DNA of 64,000 bases from Planctomycetota bacterium (GTDB lineage Bacteria; Planctomycetota; Planctomycetia; Pirellulales; UBA7805): positions 93,438-157,437 of the forward strand of contig QQVP01000055.1 of assembly GCA_003389215.1 (NCBI GenBank), read 5' to 3'. The translations under genes were made by a program, and so were the position numbers. Positions 43,417 to 52,783 of the stretch are shown here, one piece after another. The notes beneath the pieces were generated by a model. That model ran no database searches and was not told where the DNA came from. It saw only the letters and a list, made by a program, of their open reading frames with translations. The first letter of the stretch is position 1, and every line of letters starts with the position of its first letter.

Positions 43417-45714
43417 TTGGAACTCGTCGCTACCTGTGCCTTCGGACTCGAAGCGATCGTGGTCCGCGAATTGGCAGCGCTCGGCTACGACGCGCAGGTC
43501 GTTTCGCCTGGTCGCATCCTGTTCGTCGGCGATACGACGGCGATCTGTCGCGCGAACCTCTGGCTTCGCACGGCCGATCGCGTGTTGCTGCGTCTGGCCC
43601 ACTTTCCGGCCACCGACTTCGATCAACTCTTCGACACCACGCGCGCCGTCCCTTGGCACGAGTGGATCCCACCGGATGGCGAGTTCCCCGTCTCCGGTCG
43701 CTCGACGAAGTCGCAGCTCTCCAGCGTGCCAGCCTGCCAACGGAGCGTCAAGAAAGCAATCGTCGAGAGTCTCCGCGCCGGCCACGGCGTCGAGTCGCTG
43801 CCCGAGAGTGGTCCCCGTTACAAGATCGAAGTCGCCATTTTGAAAGACGAGGTGTCGCTCAGCCTCGATACGACCGGTCCGAGCCTGCACAAGCGGGGCT
43901 ATCGTCAACTCTCGGCCCGCGCGCCGCTGAAGGAAACGCTGGCCGCCGCCATGATTCAGCTCAGCTACTGGAAGGCAGGCCGTCCGCTGATCGATCCCTT
44001 CTGCGGCAGCGGCACGATCCCGATCGAAGCGGCGCTGATCGGTCGCAATCTGGCCCCCGGTCGGGCCCGACAATTCGCCGCCGAGGACTGGCCGGCCATC
44101 GCCAACATAGCCTGGTCGCGTGCGCGGGAAGAGGCGGCCGACCTGGCACTGCCTGATTTGCCAACGCGAATCCTCGGTACCGACATCGACGCCGAGGTAC
44201 TCAGCCTGGCCCGCCATCACGCGCAGCGGGCCGGAGTGGCCGAGGACATTCACTTTCAGCAACGGGCCTTCGACCAGCTCTTCAGCAAACAGGAGCACGG
44301 CTGCGTGATTGCCAATCCGCCGTACGGTCGACGGCTCGACGACGGCACGGATCCCGAGGCGCTCTATCGCACCATGCCTGCGGTGCTCAGAAGGCTGCCA
44401 ACCTGGTCGCACTATATCCTCACGCCGCAAGCGAACTTTGAAACGCTGATCGAGAAGCAGGCCGACCGTCGCCGAAAGCTCTACAACGGGCGGATCGAGT
44501 GCACCTTCTATCAGTTTCACGGACCGAAGCCAGCCGACGCGGCCCGCGTCACTGCGGCGGCGCCCGGAAGCAACGAGCCGCAGCAAAAGGGCGCGACGCC
44601 TGAGAAAGGCGACTCGCCAGAAGGCTTGGAAGCCCTCGGCGATGTTGACTCCTCGCCTGCGCGTCCCGCCTTCGGCGGCGTCACCGCCAAGATGCAGGAA
44701 CAAGCGGAGCTGTTTCGCAGCCGGCTCACCAAACGGGCACGCCACCTGCGGCGCTGGCCCACCAAACGAGGCATCACCTGTTACCGGCTCTACGAGCGCG
44801 ACATCCCCGAAATTCCGCTCGTCGTCGATCGCTATGAAGACTGCCTCCACGTCACCGAATACGAACGCCCTCACGATCGGGACTTGGGACAGCATGCTGA
44901 GTGGCTCGAGCTGCTGCTCCGCACCGCGGGGCAAGTGCTCGAGATCGATCGCAACCACATCTTCTTGAAACGCCGAGAACGTCAGCGCGGTGCGCGGCAA
45001 CACGAACATCTGGCCCAGCGGCAGTTTGAGATCCCGGTCCAAGAGGACGGTCTAAAATTCATCGTCAACTTGAGCGACTACGTCGACACCGGTCTGTTTC
45101 TCGACCACCGCATCACCCGCAGCATGATTCGCGAGGCCGCCGCCGGCAAGTCGTTCCTGAACCTGTTCGGCTATACGGGGGCGTTTACCGTGTATGCGGC
45201 GGCGGGTGGCGCTGCGCACACAACGACGGTCGACTGGTCGCGCACCTATCTGGAATGGGCCCAGCGCAACATGGCCGCGAACGAGTTGCTCGGGTCGGCC
45301 CATCAGTTCCTGCGGCTCGGAGCCCGCGAGTTTCTCGACCCGTCGGAACAAGAGCTTTCGGCCGCCGGCGCCCCGTTCGATCTGGCGGTCGTCGATCCGC
45401 CGACCTTTTCCAACAGCAAGCGAAGCAACGACGACTGGGAAGTGCAACGCGACCACGGGCCACTGTTGGCACGTCTGCTGCCCCACATGAGCCCGGGCGG
45501 GGTAATCTACTTCTCCACGAACTTCCGCCGCTTCCATCTCGACGAAACATCGCTGGTCGATTGCCGCGTCCAGGAAATCAGTCGCCAAACCGTGCCGGAG
45601 GACTTTCGCAATCGCCGCGTGCACCGCTGCTGGCGGATTACGAAGTCCGACGGATCTTCTTCCGCGGCCTCCGCTTCCGAGGCCTCGGCAACGACGTCGC
45701 CGGAGACGGAGTAG
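43417..45714 (+). CDS. rlmKL: Fused 23S rRNA guanine methyltransferase RlmKL
   Basis: Bifunctional SAM enzyme modifying G2445 (m2G) and G2069 (m7G) of 23S rRNA. The start is uncertain: TTG 43417, with GGGAG 11 bases upstream, aligns with the family start (ELVATCAFGLEAIVVRELAA) and gives 765 residues; TTG 43399 and ATG 43162 are alternatives. A THUMP domain precedes the RlmL domain (DPFCGSGTIPIEAAL, IANPPYGRRLDDG). A low-complexity linker (about 365-425) leads to the RlmK domain (FLNLFGYTGAFTVYAAAGGA, VVDPPTFSNSKRSNDDW). Both catalytic halves look intact. Confidence 0.93.
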   Translation: MELVATCAFGLEAIVVRELAALGYDAQVVSPGRILFVGDTTAICRANLWLRTADRVLLRLAHFPATDFDQLFDTTRAVPWHEWIPPDGEFPVSGRSTKSQLSSVPACQRSVKKAIVESLRAGHGVESLPESGPRYKIEVAILKDEVSLSLDTTGPSLHKRGYRQLSARAPLKETLAAAMIQLSYWKAGRPLIDPFCGSGTIPIEAALIGRNLAPGRARQFAAEDWPAIANIAWSRAREEAADLALPDLPTRILGTDIDAEVLSLARHHAQRAGVAEDIHFQQRAFDQLFSKQEHGCVIANPPYGRRLDDGTDPEALYRTMPAVLRRLPTWSHYILTPQANFETLIEKQADRRRKLYNGRIECTFYQFHGPKPADAARVTAAAPGSNEPQQKGATPEKGDSPEGLEALGDVDSSPARPAFGGVTAKMQEQAELFRSRLTKRARHLRRWPTKRGITCYRLYERDIPEIPLVVDRYEDCLHVTEYERPHDRDLGQHAEWLELLLRTAGQVLEIDRNHIFLKRRERQRGARQHEHLAQRQFEIPVQEDGLKFIVNLSDYVDTGLFLDHRITRSMIREAAAGKSFLNLFGYTGAFTVYAAAGGAAHTTTVDWSRTYLEWAQRNMAANELLGSAHQFLRLGAREFLDPSEQELSAAGAPFDLAVVDPPTFSNSKRSNDDWEVQRDHGPLLARLLPHMSPGGVIYFSTNFRRFHLDETSLVDCRVQEISRQTVPEDFRNRRVHRCWRITKSDGSSSAASASEASATTSPETE

Positions 45715-45745
45715 GGGAGGAATAGCTCTCGCCGCCGACCGCGCG

Positions 45746-46210
45746 CTAGTCCTCGCGTTTCTGGCCTTCCGACTTCAAATCGCCACCCCACTTCACGAAG
45801 CGACCGGAGAGGAATCCCTCGGCGTCGACGTTGAGGTAGTTCCAGTCGTTGTCCTTCTCGCCCCAGTCGAACAGATAACCGTCCGCCTTGCGCCATACGC
45901 CGTGCTCTTCGTGATTCGGTCCTTTCCAATGGCAGGTTCCGTCCGCGTTTACGGTGGTGACCCCTCGATACCAACCCCACCTGCCAATGATCGCCGGCTC
46001 TTCGGCGACCGCTTCAATCTTCGCGGCAATCGATCGGGCCGTCGCCGCATCGTCCGCCGTCAGGGCCTGCTGTCGAGCAGCTTCCAGCACGGCGACGTAC
46101 GTTGCCGTCGCGTCGGCCACCGTTTGTTTGTAGTCGGCGGCCGAGGCAATCCGATAGATTCCCAGAGCAATCAGCAACAGGGCAGCGATCGAGATGGCAA
46201 GACGCTTCAT
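45746..46210 (-). CDS. Hypothetical exported or membrane-anchored protein
   Basis: A 154-residue protein from ATG 46210, with AAGGAGA 8 bases upstream. The N terminus MKRLAISIAALLLIALGIYR is a signal peptide or anchor. A helix rich in Ala (ATYVAVLEAARQQALTADDA) follows, then a Trp/Gly-rich beta region (GRWGWYRGVTTVNADGTCHW, GYLFDWGEKDNDWNYLN). I do not recognise the family; such proteins are seen in planctomycetes. It is separate from rlmKL, on the other strand. Confidence 0.68.
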   Translation of the reverse strand: MKRLAISIAALLLIALGIYRIASAADYKQTVADATATYVAVLEAARQQALTADDAATARSIAAKIEAVAEEPAIIGRWGWYRGVTTVNADGTCHWKGPNHEEHGVWRKADGYLFDWGEKDNDWNYLNVDAEGFLSGRFVKWGGDLKSEGQKRED

Positions 46211-46369
46211 GGCAGAATCTCCTTGGTTTGGCGGATCGATTGTCTCAGGGGATGGCGACGCGCAGCGCACTCCTCGTCAGATCCTAGCAGCCTAGTCGTC
46301 CCGGCACGGGTTTCAAGACACAAGTCGAGGCGTGAGCGAGCCAGTTCGCGTCCCTTTCGCGACCATCCG

Positions 46370-46996
46370 TCACGACGTCTTTCGATACAGGTGGACGACA
46401 TCAAACTGATCGTAGGTCAGTAACAGCGCGCCACGCGCTGCGTTGGCGTCGAACAGCTCTTCGATCACGACTTCTTCGCCCGGCCAGGGATAGGCAAAGA
46501 TCAAGTCGAAGTCTTCCTGCTCGGCACCGAGTCGGTCGTAGGCGTCGTCGGCGTCGGTGACCAACCAGAAATGGTCCTGGCTGTTTTCCGACGAGGCCTG
46601 CTCCGCCCGGGCGACCTCGCAGCGCGGGACAAAGCTCCCGTGCACGAACTCGACCGGCAAGTCGAAGTCCTCGGCCAGCTGCCGCGCGCCGTCGACCAAT
46701 TCGCCGACGACTTCAATGCCACAGGCGTTGAAGTCCAACATCGCGGCCAGCGAGGCGACGACGCCGAAACCACAGCCCCACTCGCAGAACGCACTGCCCG
46801 CGGCAAGCTGCCGCTGTTCGATGGCCCGCAAGGCGTGATAGACCGTCACGTAATCGCTGGCCACGAAGCCGTTGAATCGCTCCGCGTTCGCCTGCACATA
46901 GGCGTCGACGCGGCGATCGGCTTCGGCAAGAAACTCCGCCACGCGTTCGGGCAGGTCCCCGCGCACCAGCGGTAGCTCGACTTCCGTCAGCGACAT
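46370..46996 (-). CDS. Class I SAM-dependent methyltransferase-like protein
   Basis: A 208-residue protein. Motif I of the Rossmann methyltransferase is visible as FCEWGCGFGVVASLAAMLDF, followed by the acidic residue GIEVVGELVDGARQLAEDF and a strand FDLIFAYPWPGEEVVIEELF in the motif IV position. The N-terminal helix (VDAYVQANAERFNGFVASDY) is characteristic of this group. Substrate unknown. It ends 159 bases before the previous minus-strand gene. Confidence 0.8.
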   Translation of the reverse strand: MSLTEVELPLVRGDLPERVAEFLAEADRRVDAYVQANAERFNGFVASDYVTVYHALRAIEQRQLAAGSAFCEWGCGFGVVASLAAMLDFNACGIEVVGELVDGARQLAEDFDLPVEFVHGSFVPRCEVARAEQASSENSQDHFWLVTDADDAYDRLGAEQEDFDLIFAYPWPGEEVVIEELFDANAARGALLLTYDQFDVVHLYRKTS

Positions 46997-47358
46997 GCGA
47001 CCTTCCTCTCACTCCGGTTCACGGCCGGCACCCGACTCGACGGGTTCCGCCGCGCTGCGTCGCCAAGCCCGTCAATAATCCCGTGCGGCCGGCGATCAGC
47101 TTGCCTACTCCGCCCACATCCTACGACACGGCCCGCGCGGGGGCCAGCGGCGAGTCACTTTCGGCGAGCGAGCGGCACGGCCGATTCCCCGCCCGATGAG
47201 CCGCCTGCTAGACTAAGCAGATTGCCGCCCGCGGTCTGGCGGAAGGTCGCTACCGGCGGCCCGAGTCGCCCGAATTTCGCACCCCCGCCCACGGATCCCT
47301 GGCCGCCTCAACACGGATCCCTGTCCGCCTCCACAAGGACCAATCACGGAGCCCGACG
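46997..47358. repeat. Gap with a 22-bp imperfect tandem duplication
   Basis: Two near-identical 22-mers, CACGGATCCCTGGCCGCCTCAA (47290-47311, shown here by its first bases CACGGATCCCTG) and a copy at 47312-47333 with two changes, lie just before the TPR gene start. The rest of the 362-base gap has no gene. Confidence 0.7.
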
Positions 47359-49293
47359 ATGCGACGCCTCTCCCTTTTCGCCGTTTTGCTTCCTGCTGTC
47401 TTGTTACTGTTGGTGGCCACTCCTCCGCAGGCCCTGGCCGACAATCACCTGGGCGACGAGCAGGCAAATCCGATCGGACAGCACGATCTGGTCATCGTGG
47501 TCGTCGAACAGGCCCCTGTTCGCCGCGGGGAACAATTGGTTGCCAACGTCCGCGCCGGCATGATGCTCGAGGTCCTCGACGTCCAAGGTGACTCGTTTCG
47601 CGTGGCCGGAACCCGACAGGACTATCGCGCTCCGACACCCCCACCGGGATTGATCGCCGCGGACGCCGTGATGCGGCCGAGCGACGCGGTTGCCTTCCTC
47701 GGTCAACAGGTCGAGAAGAACCCAGGCAACGGCTTCTGGATGGAAGCCCGAGCAAACGCCCGTCGCCACGCGGGCGAGCTTGCCCAGTCGGTGACCGACT
47801 ACGACCAGCTGACCCGACAGTTTCCCAACCGTGCCGACTACATCAATGCCCGCGGCCGAGCCTGGGAAGACTTCGCCATGCTCAACGATGACATTCGCTC
47901 GCTGGCCAGCGCCGCGGCCGACTATCAACGTGCGCTCGTGCTCGATCCGCAGCTGGCCGACGCGTATGCCAATCTCGGTGCCCTGGAACGCTCGCGAAAC
48001 CGCTTCGATGCCGCCCTCGTCCACCTGAACGACGCGATTAAGTTGCAGCCCGAGAGTCCGGTGGCACTGCTGAATCGGGCCGCCGTTTACTCGAACATGG
48101 GTCAGCACGGCAAGTCGCTGGCCGACTGCAACGCCGCGATCCAGCTCGATCCTCTTTATCCCGACGGCTACGAGTATCGTGGGTTCGCCTATCAGGGACT
48201 GGGCAATCTTCAGCAGGGCTTCGACGACTTCGGCAAGGCCATCGAAATCGATCCGACCAACTCGATGCGCTACGCCCTGCGGGGCTATGTCTATCGCGAA
48301 CACAAAGACTACGAAAACGCCATCGCCGACTTCACCGCTGGTCTGAAGGCCTACGACCGTTCCATTCGCTTGCTCAGCTTGCGGGCCGGCACCTACTTCA
48401 CAATCCAACGTTTTGACGAGGCGATCGCCGACTACCGAAGAATCATCGAGATCGACCCCGCCAGCACACCGGCGCGCCGCTATCTGGCCGATACGCTCGA
48501 TGCCGCCAATCGGGCGGACGAGGCCATGAAGGTCCGCGACGCGATCATCCAGCGCAACACCAAGGACCCCGAGGGCTACGTCATCCGCGGCGTCGCGTGG
48601 TTCAATCGTCAGGAGTTCGGCAAGGCCTATGCCGACTTCAACGCGGCCGTGCAACTTGCCCCGCGATATCGCAATGCCCTGGTCTATCGCGCCGTCGCCG
48701 CCGCCGAGATGAAAAACTATGCCCTGGCCGTGGAAGGCTTCACCGCGGCGATTCAGGCCTACCCCCAGGACGGCATGCTCTACAACGACCGTGGCGTGAA
48801 TCATCGTCGCCTGGGCAACTACGAGGCGGCCATGACCGACTTCAACAAGGCCATCCAACTGAATCCCAAGATCGTCTCCGCTCACACGCACATCGGCATG
48901 ATTTCGGCCGCCGCGGCCGACGTGAAATTTCGCGATAACGAGCGAGCCCTCGAGTATGCCCAGAGGGCGTTGGAGCTCTCCGGCTTCGAGAACTTCTTCT
49001 GCCTCGACGCGTTGGCCGCCGCCCACGCCGCCGCAGGCGACTTCGAGCTGGCGGTCAAGACCGCCGAACGAGCCCTGGCCGGCATCGAACGGACCCGTCA
49101 GGAGACCCAGGTCACCGAACAGGACCAGGCCGACGTGGAAGCTCGCCTGGCGCTGTACCGCGAAGGCAAGCCCTACGTCGAGTCGCCACCACCTGCCAAC
49201 GGGGAGGGCGAGTCTGACAGGGACGGTGCCCAGCCGGATGCGGCCGCAGCGGACGAAGAAGAAGAAGACGTCCCCGCAGCGCCGGAACCGTAG
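47359..49293 (+). CDS. Secreted TPR-repeat protein
   Basis: A 644-residue exported protein. Signal peptide RRLSLFAVLLPAVLLLLVA ends near ALA-DN. An SH3-like strand region (HDLVIVVVEQAPVRRGEQLV, about residues 35-95) is followed by about eleven tetratricopeptide repeats (QLADAYANLGALERSRNRFD, PDGYEYRGFAYQGLGNLQQG, GMLYNDRGVNHRRLGNYEAA). The C terminus is acidic and low in complexity. It is probably a periplasmic interaction scaffold. Starts at ATG 47359. It is followed by a long gene-free region. Confidence 0.82.
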   Translation: MRRLSLFAVLLPAVLLLLVATPPQALADNHLGDEQANPIGQHDLVIVVVEQAPVRRGEQLVANVRAGMMLEVLDVQGDSFRVAGTRQDYRAPTPPPGLIAADAVMRPSDAVAFLGQQVEKNPGNGFWMEARANARRHAGELAQSVTDYDQLTRQFPNRADYINARGRAWEDFAMLNDDIRSLASAAADYQRALVLDPQLADAYANLGALERSRNRFDAALVHLNDAIKLQPESPVALLNRAAVYSNMGQHGKSLADCNAAIQLDPLYPDGYEYRGFAYQGLGNLQQGFDDFGKAIEIDPTNSMRYALRGYVYREHKDYENAIADFTAGLKAYDRSIRLLSLRAGTYFTIQRFDEAIADYRRIIEIDPASTPARRYLADTLDAANRADEAMKVRDAIIQRNTKDPEGYVIRGVAWFNRQEFGKAYADFNAAVQLAPRYRNALVYRAVAAAEMKNYALAVEGFTAAIQAYPQDGMLYNDRGVNHRRLGNYEAAMTDFNKAIQLNPKIVSAHTHIGMISAAAADVKFRDNERALEYAQRALELSGFENFFCLDALAAAHAAAGDFELAVKTAERALAGIERTRQETQVTEQDQADVEARLALYREGKPYVESPPPANGEGESDRDGAQPDAAAADEEEEDVPAAPEP

Positions 49294-49950
49294 GAGCTCG
49301 TCGCCCGTGAATAGGGCGCCGCAAGCGGCACTGGCTCGGCTACGGCTGCGACTCGTGGGTGGCATCAGGCTCCGCCAGTGCGCCGTTCGCAACGGCGAGG
49401 CTGAGCTCGCGACCGGAGCCCGCCGAGCCGCGAGAGCCCTTTTCGCACCCCGAGTTTTTTTCGCCCAGGGCCGAAATTCGGGCCGAGCGGGCAAAAACTC
49501 GAACCGCTGTCGGCGCATTGCCTTACGGCAAACGCGCGAACACCCGCGCCGCGTTGCTAAGTCGTTGGCGCGACAGGGGCTAAGGGTTGTTGCCAGGACT
49601 TGGCCGGTCGAGGGTAAAAAACTCATGTCGAGAACTACCTTCACGCTGGCTGACGAGCAGCCTGATGCCACCCGCGTAGGGTCTCGTCCAATTTTCGGCC
49701 AATCGATCCTTCCTCTGGCAAGTCGCGGCGACCGAAAACTTGGACCGGACCCCTTCATCACGCACCTGACCCAACGGTTCTAAAGCAGGATGAACAGAAT
49801 CGACGGGTTTGAACTTCCCTCGTGCGGACCCTTTTGTCCTTCAGTCCTGTCATCCTGTGATCCTGTCCAATTCGCTGTCCGACAATTACATCGGGGTGCC
49901 AGGTCCACGCTGGCGTCGACATGCCTGATAAAGCTCATGCGTCTTCGCAG

Positions 49951-49973
49951 CACTGGCTGACAAGCAGCCAGTG
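49951..49973. repeat. REP-like hairpin
   Basis: CACTGGCTG (49951-49959) and CAGCCAGTG (49965-49973) form a perfect 9-bp stem with a 5-nt loop. It sits in a stretch containing GTGCCAGGTCC, a context shared by dispersed palindromic repeats in planctomycete intergenic DNA. Its dispersal in this genome is not visible from the window. Confidence 0.5.
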
Positions 49974-50177
49974 ACGGTTCATTCGCCGCAGCCCTGAAAG
50001 GGCGCGCCAACCTTGTCAAAGAACGCAGTGCTCACCTTACCAAACGGGTGTCACATTCCGGACGACTTTGCGGGCAGCCGCATTGCGGGCAATCGCTTAC
50101 CGCGTCCGGACCAAGTTACGTGATGTCCGGGGCCCCACGGTCTGACATCGGGTCCCGTCGTCTGAGGCCGACGAGAC

Positions 50178-50246
50178 TGTCCGAATCCGGACACACGTCG
50201 TCCGTTCGCGGACAGGGCTTTGCCGGAAGGTGTCCGAATTCGGACA
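50178..50246. promoter_or_regulatory. Three phased GTCCG/CGGAC palindromes, possible operator array
   Basis: Site 1 TGTCCGAATCCGGACA (50178-50193), site 2 GTCCGTTCGCGGAC (50200-50213) and site 3 TGTCCGAATTCGGACA (50231-50246, a perfect 16-bp palindrome) share the arms GTCCG and CGGAC. Their centres are 21 and 32 bp apart, close to two and three helical turns, so all would face the same side of the DNA. Extra GTCCG halves lie at about 50106 and 50123. They are about 300 bases upstream of the TTG start at 50540. The bound regulator is unknown. Confidence 0.5.
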
Positions 50247-50539
50247 AACGCTGGGCCGGGTTCAAGGGTGCCAATCCCAGACTCGGCAACATCTTGTGAG
50301 CGATCCGTTGCGCGTGATCGAATTCGGCGCGGCATTTGCTATTGAGCCTGATGAGCGCCCCCACGTTTGGCCAACCATCTCGTCGCGCGGCCGAACCACG
50401 GGACTACGAACTCGGGCTTCCATGCACAAAAGTGTTGTGAAGATCGCCTGCCTTAGCGTGCTTTTGGCGGCCAGCTAGGCCGATCAAACATCGTGCAGCA
50501 ACCGAAGCGATAAGAAAAGACTACAACAGGCGTGCTGAC

Positions 50540-52735
50540 TTGAGCTTCACTTCCACACTAAACCGCACCGCTTCCGTGGTCACGCTGGCCATCTCGTGCC
50601 TCTTCGTACCGTCCGCGCTGGCAGCGACCTATCAAGTCACGCAGATCACCGACAACGAGATTGACGACTTTTCACCGCAAGTTTCAGGCGACAACATTGC
50701 ATGGTACGCCAAAACCGGCATCGCGACGAGTGGATTCCCAACAACCGCGGTGTTCTTCTTCGATGGTACGACAATTACACAAATCAGTAATGAATCGACG
50801 GGCAGCAAATTCCCAAAGATCTCGGGCAACAACGTAGTCTGGGCAGGCAACACCGAGGGACGAAATGAAATATTTCTGTATGACGGTGCAACGACCACGC
50901 AGCTCACCAGCACCGTCGACACAAGCGAAAGTAACCCACAGGTCTCGGGTGACAACGTTGTGTGGCAGGGTGACGGACTCTTTCTCTACGACGGCGTGAC
51001 CACGACAATGCTGGCCGACCCTACTTTCCCTTCCGACCATCGCGTGTCGGGAAACAATGTTGTCTGGCGCGACGACGGCGACATTTTCTCGTACGATGGC
51101 GTTACCACAACACAGCTCACGAGCGGTTCCGGGGACAACGTGTCGCCACGCATTTCCGGTGACAACGTAATTTGGCGAAACAATGGAGAAATCTATCAAT
51201 ACGATGGTGTATCTACATCACAACTCACCAACGACGGCATCGGCAAGATTCGCATCGAGACGTCTGGTGACAACGTAGTCTGGGAAGGGAATTTCCATCC
51301 GGACGACAATGAGATCTATCTCTACGACGGAGTGACGACGATCCGGCTCACTGACAACAGCTTTGACGACACTGTGCCCCAGATGTCAGGTGACAATATT
51401 GTTTGGCAGGGCGGAAGCAAGATCTTCGTCTTCGATGGCGTTGCAACTACCCGAATCAGCGATCTCATCGATTGTTTTTGCGCAAATATGTCGCCTCACG
51501 TATCGGGTGCCAATATTGTCTGGACAGGCCACGACGGCAATGACTGGGAGATCTTCATGGCGATGCCAATTGATTCTCCATCAAACGCCTCCTTCGTGAC
51601 CGGCTCAGATCTAAACACTCTAGACGTCGACTTCGGCTCCGTGGCCCCATATGAACTGGTGGCTCCTATCGGTTTCGACATCGCAAACTTACTCTCTGCT
51701 GGTGTGACGGCGCGCCTTGATCTCGACAGCATCAGCGGAACCGGCGACACCACGACACTTACAACGGATCTGGCACCCTTTACAGAGCTTGACGCCGGTT
51801 CGTTTCTCAGCTTCGAGGCGCAGATCGATACCAATGTCCCTGGGCTCTACAACGCAACGTATCAATTGGATTTCACAGATGCGCTGGGGACTGACCAGAC
51901 ACTAACTCTCAATGTTAGCGGCGAAGTCTTGGCACCCGATTTTCCGTCGAACGCTTCCTTCTCAACCGTCTCCGACCAAAACGTCCTGAGTATCGACTTC
52001 GGCACCGTCTCACTCGACGCGGCCGCAGCAGTTGTTGGTTTCGATCTGGCCAACTTGCTAGGAGCCGGAACGACGGCCCATCTCGACCTCGTCTCGATCA
52101 CCGGCACAGGCAAGACCGGCACGCTGACGACCGATCTGGCGCCTTTCGCGGATCTGGTCGCCGGTGACTCTTCGAGTTTCGAGGCAGCTTTGGATACCTC
52201 AGTGCCAGGCCTGTTCGGGGCCAGCTACGCGCTGAGCTTTACGGACATCCTGGGCACGAGCCAGACGCTTACGTTGAGTCTATCGGGCGAAGTCGCTTTG
52301 CCCGCCAATGACCCGAACATTCCCGACCTGATTTACGACGCGGTGACCGGTGAGGTGATACTAGACCCCGACGGTTCGTCGATCATCGGCTATTCGCTGC
52401 GGAACGAGAGCGGGGCGTTTCTGCCCGGCAACTTCAACCCGGTGCTCGGCGGAGTCGCCACAGCGACGTCGATCATTCTGGAAGAAGCGGCCTTCGGCTC
52501 GCTGGCCAGCCCGGCCAGCATCGGCAACGTCTTTCCCGCCGGCATGGACATCACGGAGTTGTTCCAGTTCTTGAGCAACAATCAGGTCAGCCGCTCGCTG
52601 GGCACGCCCCTGGTGCCGTTCGATCTGATCGTCGTGGTGCCCGAGCCGAGTACCTATGCCATGGCGGCGCTGGGCCTCATGGCCGTCGGCGCGCTTGGAT
52701 GGCGACGGCGGTGCAGCCGCTTGATGCCGGGTTAG
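50540..52735 (+). CDS. Exported beta-propeller protein with PEP-CTERM sorting signal
   Basis: A 731-residue secreted protein starting at TTG 50540; signal peptide ends near ALA-AT. Eight repeats of about 40 residues (VSGDNVVW... LYDGVTTTQLT pattern) at residues 40-345 form a propeller-like domain. Two related ~110-residue beta domains follow (starting PSNASFVTGSDLNTLDVDFG and PSNASFSTVSDQNVLSIDFG), then a C-terminal PEP-CTERM signal, VPEPSTYAMAALGLMAVGA and an Arg cluster. PEP-CTERM proteins are usually processed by exosortase and linked to biofilm or extracellular matrix. No exosortase gene is in the window. The next gene is 48 bases downstream. Confidence 0.83.
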   Translation: MSFTSTLNRTASVVTLAISCLFVPSALAATYQVTQITDNEIDDFSPQVSGDNIAWYAKTGIATSGFPTTAVFFFDGTTITQISNESTGSKFPKISGNNVVWAGNTEGRNEIFLYDGATTTQLTSTVDTSESNPQVSGDNVVWQGDGLFLYDGVTTTMLADPTFPSDHRVSGNNVVWRDDGDIFSYDGVTTTQLTSGSGDNVSPRISGDNVIWRNNGEIYQYDGVSTSQLTNDGIGKIRIETSGDNVVWEGNFHPDDNEIYLYDGVTTIRLTDNSFDDTVPQMSGDNIVWQGGSKIFVFDGVATTRISDLIDCFCANMSPHVSGANIVWTGHDGNDWEIFMAMPIDSPSNASFVTGSDLNTLDVDFGSVAPYELVAPIGFDIANLLSAGVTARLDLDSISGTGDTTTLTTDLAPFTELDAGSFLSFEAQIDTNVPGLYNATYQLDFTDALGTDQTLTLNVSGEVLAPDFPSNASFSTVSDQNVLSIDFGTVSLDAAAAVVGFDLANLLGAGTTAHLDLVSITGTGKTGTLTTDLAPFADLVAGDSSSFEAALDTSVPGLFGASYALSFTDILGTSQTLTLSLSGEVALPANDPNIPDLIYDAVTGEVILDPDGSSIIGYSLRNESGAFLPGNFNPVLGGVATATSIILEEAAFGSLASPASIGNVFPAGMDITELFQFLSNNQVSRSLGTPLVPFDLIVVVPEPSTYAMAALGLMAVGALGWRRRCSRLMPG

Positions 52736-52783
52736 CGTTCCTGTTTGCCTTGCTGATCTGCACCCTCTTGAAGAAAGTCTGCT

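Larger units (their letters stand above)
49294..50539. other. 1.25-kb gene-free region
   Basis: No gene I can support. It holds a run of short imperfect TCCTGT units (about 49840-49870), a REP-like hairpin at 49951, a cluster of phased GTCCG palindromes at 50178-50246, and a tiny 18-codon frame at 50422-50478 (MHKSVVKIACLSVLLAAS) that looks like a cut-off signal peptide. A GAGTTTTTTTCG run near 49460 may end the TPR transcript, with only a weak stem. Confidence 0.5.

Noticed and set aside
47404..49761. 785-codon open frame antisense to the TPR gene
   Set aside because: The plus-strand TPR protein explains the DNA with signal peptide and repeats; the antisense product shows no domain.
49624..49783. 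53-codon frame in the gene-free region
   Set aside because: No recognisable feature and no ribosome binding site.
49294..50539. tRNA or other structured RNA gene
   Set aside because: No cloverleaf, GTTCRANNC arm or known RNA core was found; only a short REP-like hairpin and palindromes.
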